Shown here in pieces: positions 23,308 to 25,411 of a stretch of DNA of 25,411 bases. Each line of letters starts with the position of its first letter. Position 1 is the stretch's first letter. Position numbers and translations under genes: made by a program. The notes beneath the pieces are model-generated. The model did no database searches. It had not been told where the DNA came from and saw nothing but the letters and a program-made list of their open reading frames with translations. This stretch comes from JANNWF01 sp052390415 (GTDB lineage Bacteria; Pseudomonadota; Gammaproteobacteria; Xanthomonadales; Xanthomonadaceae), in the NCBI GenBank assembly GCA_052390415.1, contig JBQTGY010000054.1:1-25411 (forward strand), in the 5' to 3' direction.

Positions 23308-24309
23308 ATGCGTGCGATGACATCGGCATGGCGAGAGCGCTTGCTGCGCGCGGCGGAAGCCAAGCTGCCCGCCTTGACGCGTCTGAAAGCCAGTGAAGCC
23401 CTGCCGATTACCTTGGACCGGCGCCGCATTTACGTCGTTCCCACTCAGTTCGGACTTTTTTTTGGCGCATTTCTGGCGGCCATGACGCTGGGCGCATTGA
23501 ACTACAACAACAACCCGGCGTTGATCCTGTGTTTCCTGTTGGCGTCGGTCGCCCATAGCGGTCTGTTGCTGGGCTTTCTTGCCTTGCGCGGCGTGCGTTT
23601 GCAGGAAGTCATTGGCGAGCCGGTGCACGCGGGCGAATCCGTGAACGTTCGCTTGCGCTTTGACGCCGCCGAGCCGCGGCAACGCCATGGCCTGGTGTTG
23701 CGACGAAATTCCGACATCAGCAGTTTTGCTCTCGGCACGGATGCTGGCACAGAAGTCACGCTGCAGGTTCCGACTTCGCTGCGCGGCTGGTTGAAGCTGG
23801 GCCGAGTCGAATTGTCGATGCGACGACCGCTGGGAATGTTCGTCTGCTGGAGTTGGTTGCACCCCCCCACCCAATTGCTGATCTTTCCGGCGCTGGAAGC
23901 CAATCCTCCGCCCCTGCCGCTCGCCGGTGGCGAGGGTTCGCCGGTCCGCCAACGAGGCCCCGAAGAGGAGGTGCATGGATTGCGCGACTATCGGGTGGGT
24001 GACCCCCTGCGCAGTATCGCGTGGAAACGCAGTGCCCAGCAGGCACGCACCCTGGTCAAGGAATTCGAGTCACCCGCTGGCCACGATGTGCAGCTTGATT
24101 GGGATCGTCTGCCCGGGTTGGGAATGGAGCAACGAATCAGTCGCTTGGCTACGTGGGTGGTCGAATCCGAACGACGCGGATGCACTAGCGAGTTGCGTAT
24201 TCCCGGACAGACGCTAGGTCCGGCTCGCGGTCGAGCCCATTTGCACGCATGCCTGCGCGCGCTGGCCTTGTACGAAACAACGGGTGCGGACGGGGTGCAG
24301 CGGCCGTGA
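23308..24309 (+). CDS. DUF58 domain protein
   Basis: This 333-residue membrane protein has two helices (about 45-64 and 70-92) after a basic N-terminus and then a soluble part. The signature of the family, VHGLRDYRVGDPLRSIAWKRSAQ, is at 222-244, followed by the KEFE stretch. DUF58 proteins are encoded with MoxR ATPases and transglutaminase-like proteins; some carry a vWA-like fold, and a role in envelope assembly is supposed but not shown here. ATG 23308 lies 8 bp after moxR; ATG 23317 is another possibility. The stop overlaps the start of the next gene by 4 bp (GTGA). Confidence 0.9.
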   Translation: MRAMTSAWRERLLRAAEAKLPALTRLKASEALPITLDRRRIYVVPTQFGLFFGAFLAAMTLGALNYNNNPALILCFLLASVAHSGLLLGFLALRGVRLQEVIGEPVHAGESVNVRLRFDAAEPRQRHGLVLRRNSDISSFALGTDAGTEVTLQVPTSLRGWLKLGRVELSMRRPLGMFVCWSWLHPPTQLLIFPALEANPPPLPLAGGEGSPVRQRGPEEEVHGLRDYRVGDPLRSIAWKRSAQQARTLVKEFESPAGHDVQLDWDRLPGLGMEQRISRLATWVVESERRGCTSELRIPGQTLGPARGRAHLHACLRALALYETTGADGVQRP

Positions 24310-25411
24310 AATCGAGCACCAAGGCCATTGCGCCGCGCAGCCCGATTCTGGATCGAGGCAGCGCGCTCGCCTGTCTGATCTGTGTCGCCGCCTCAGTGCT
24401 GCCGTTGGCAATCGCACTGCCTATCTGGGTAAGCGCTTCGGTGCTTGGCTTGCTCGCACTCGCGTCCGCAGCGCAATGGCGACAGTGGGCGATGCAGGGC
24501 TGGCTGCGAGTACCGTTGACCTTTGGTATGGCAGCGTTGGTGATGTTCCAGTTTGGGGTCGGCTTCGGCGGCGCCTTTGGCCGCGACACGGCTGCTGCGC
24601 TGCTGGCGGTGATGTTGCTGCTCAAGCTGTTTGAACTGGTGAGCGTGCGCGACGGCCGCGCGGTGGTGGTTTTCTCGCTGTTTGCCATCTTCGCTTCGTT
24701 TCTCCAGGACCAGGGCCCCGTGGTGCTTGGTCTGGCCCTGGTTGCCACGCTGATGACATTGGCGACCCTGGCTCGCCTCGCCGAAGTGGAGACACCCGCG
24801 CAGCAGTCGTTGCCGCGCATCACGGTGCGTCCACGACTGCTGCAAGTCGGACGACTGACGGCCATCTCCCTGCCATTGGCATTGGTGGGCTTTTTCCTCT
24901 TTCCGCGACTCGCCAGCCCACTGTGGGCATTGCCACAAAACAGCGATGAGGCACGCAGCGGATTGTCCGAGGACATGTCTCCCGGCGATATCAGCAGTCT
25001 GTTTCTCGATGACACGCCCGTCATGCGGGTTCGCTTTGAGGGCCCGACACCCGCAGCAAACTTGCTGTACTGGCGTGGGCCGGTGATGGGTAGTTTCGAC
25101 GGTCGGCGTTGGACGCGCTGGGCGGGTCTATCCAACCTTGACCCGCCGAGCGTGGAGGTGTTCGGAGAGCCGTTGACGTACGAAGTTGAACAGGAACCGA
25201 CCGAACGGCGATACCTGTTTGCGCTCGACCTGCCGATCAGCTCGGGCTCCAATCGGCGCCTGAGTTATGAACGCAGCTTGCTCGCCGACAAGCCGCTCAT
25301 CGGCGTCACTCGCTTGAACCTGCAATCGCATACGCAGTACGTGCTGGACCGTCAGTTGAAGGCAACCCTGAAGGGTTGGTTTCGCAATTTGCCAGATGGC
25401 TTCAACCCCCG
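24306..25411 (+). CDS. TgpA-like transglutaminase family membrane protein (DUF3488), N-terminal part
   Basis: 368 codons are visible and the gene continues past the window end. GTG 24306 overlaps the DUF58 stop by 4 bp, which fixes the start. The N-terminal part contains about six transmembrane helices between residues 17 and 200 (e.g. LACLICVAASVLPLAIALP, ALLAVMLLLKLFELVS). FPRLASPLWALP then leads into the periplasmic segment SGLSEDMSPGDISSLFLDD, VMRVRF and LYWRGPVMGSFDGRRW, the pattern of the DUF3488 region before the transglutaminase core. The visible part ends in LPDGFNPR, just before the expected catalytic Cys/His/Asp domain. It completes the MoxR-DUF58-TgpA operon found in Pseudomonas and Xanthomonads. 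Confidence 0.92.
   Translation, partial: MKSSTKAIAPRSPILDRGSALACLICVAASVLPLAIALPIWVSASVLGLLALASAAQWRQWAMQGWLRVPLTFGMAALVMFQFGVGFGGAFGRDTAAALLAVMLLLKLFELVSVRDGRAVVVFSLFAIFASFLQDQGPVVLGLALVATLMTLATLARLAEVETPAQQSLPRITVRPRLLQVGRLTAISLPLALVGFFLFPRLASPLWALPQNSDEARSGLSEDMSPGDISSLFLDDTPVMRVRFEGPTPAANLLYWRGPVMGSFDGRRWTRWAGLSNLDPPSVEVFGEPLTYEVEQEPTERRYLFALDLPISSGSNRRLSYERSLLADKPLIGVTRLNLQSHTQYVLDRQLKATLKGWFRNLPDGFNP

Overview
The window looks like chromosomal DNA of a Gammaproteobacterium of the order Lysobacterales (Xanthomonadales): high GC, a fabH-fabD-fabG-acpP / fabF-pabB-pabC-mltG-tmk-holB-pilZ gene order known from Xanthomonas and relatives, an rpoE start preceded by a sigmaE-type promoter, and the intergenic repeat families that litter genomes of this group. 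No tRNA, rRNA, CRISPR array, prophage or complete insertion sequence was seen.

Left end (1-3496). The first codons of rpoE run leftward off the window. Its leader holds a candidate sigmaE promoter followed by a 164-bp imperfect palindrome that contains the rpoE ribosome binding site. A bifunctional beta-oxidation protein (FadB/FadJ type) is transcribed rightward. Behind it lie about 920 bp without genes: hairpins, then two inverted copies of a dispersed repeat arranged around a (TTGCTG)7.5 tract.

Leftward housekeeping cluster, distal part (3497-10154). Read from the right: fabF, pabB, pabC, mltG, tmk, holB, pilZ, with pabC/mltG/tmk/holB overlapping by 1-4 bp. fabF is full length (412 codons) but carries an in-frame TAG at codon 210, which separates the catalytic Cys from both catalytic His.

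Intervening block (10155-15229). Between fabF and acpP, adjacent in E. coli and the Xanthomonas-type cluster, lie about 5 kb of unrelated material: an exported protein of unknown function (leftward), then rightward a serine hydrolase, a 201-bp MITE-like element, a membrane fatty acid hydroxylase/sterol desaturase-family protein and a PP2C-type phosphatase. The MITE sits exactly in the stop codon of the hydrolase and probably split a two-gene operon. A strong bidirectional terminator closes acpP, so fabF and everything downstream must have their own promoter.

Leftward cluster, proximal part (15230-19532). yceD, rpmF, fabH, fabD, fabG, acpP: ribosomal protein L32 and the core of type II fatty acid synthesis. 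plsX, between rpmF and fabH in E. coli, is absent here.

Right end (19673-25411). A small membrane-anchored helical protein (rightward), an ArnT-like GT-C glycosyltransferase with an extra C-terminal domain (leftward), then a rightward MoxR ATPase / DUF58 / transglutaminase-like TgpA operon cut by the window end.

No new multi-gene system could be demonstrated. The most unusual signals are the nonsense codon in fabF, the structured rpoE leader, the MITE in a stop codon and the large inverted repeat pair.
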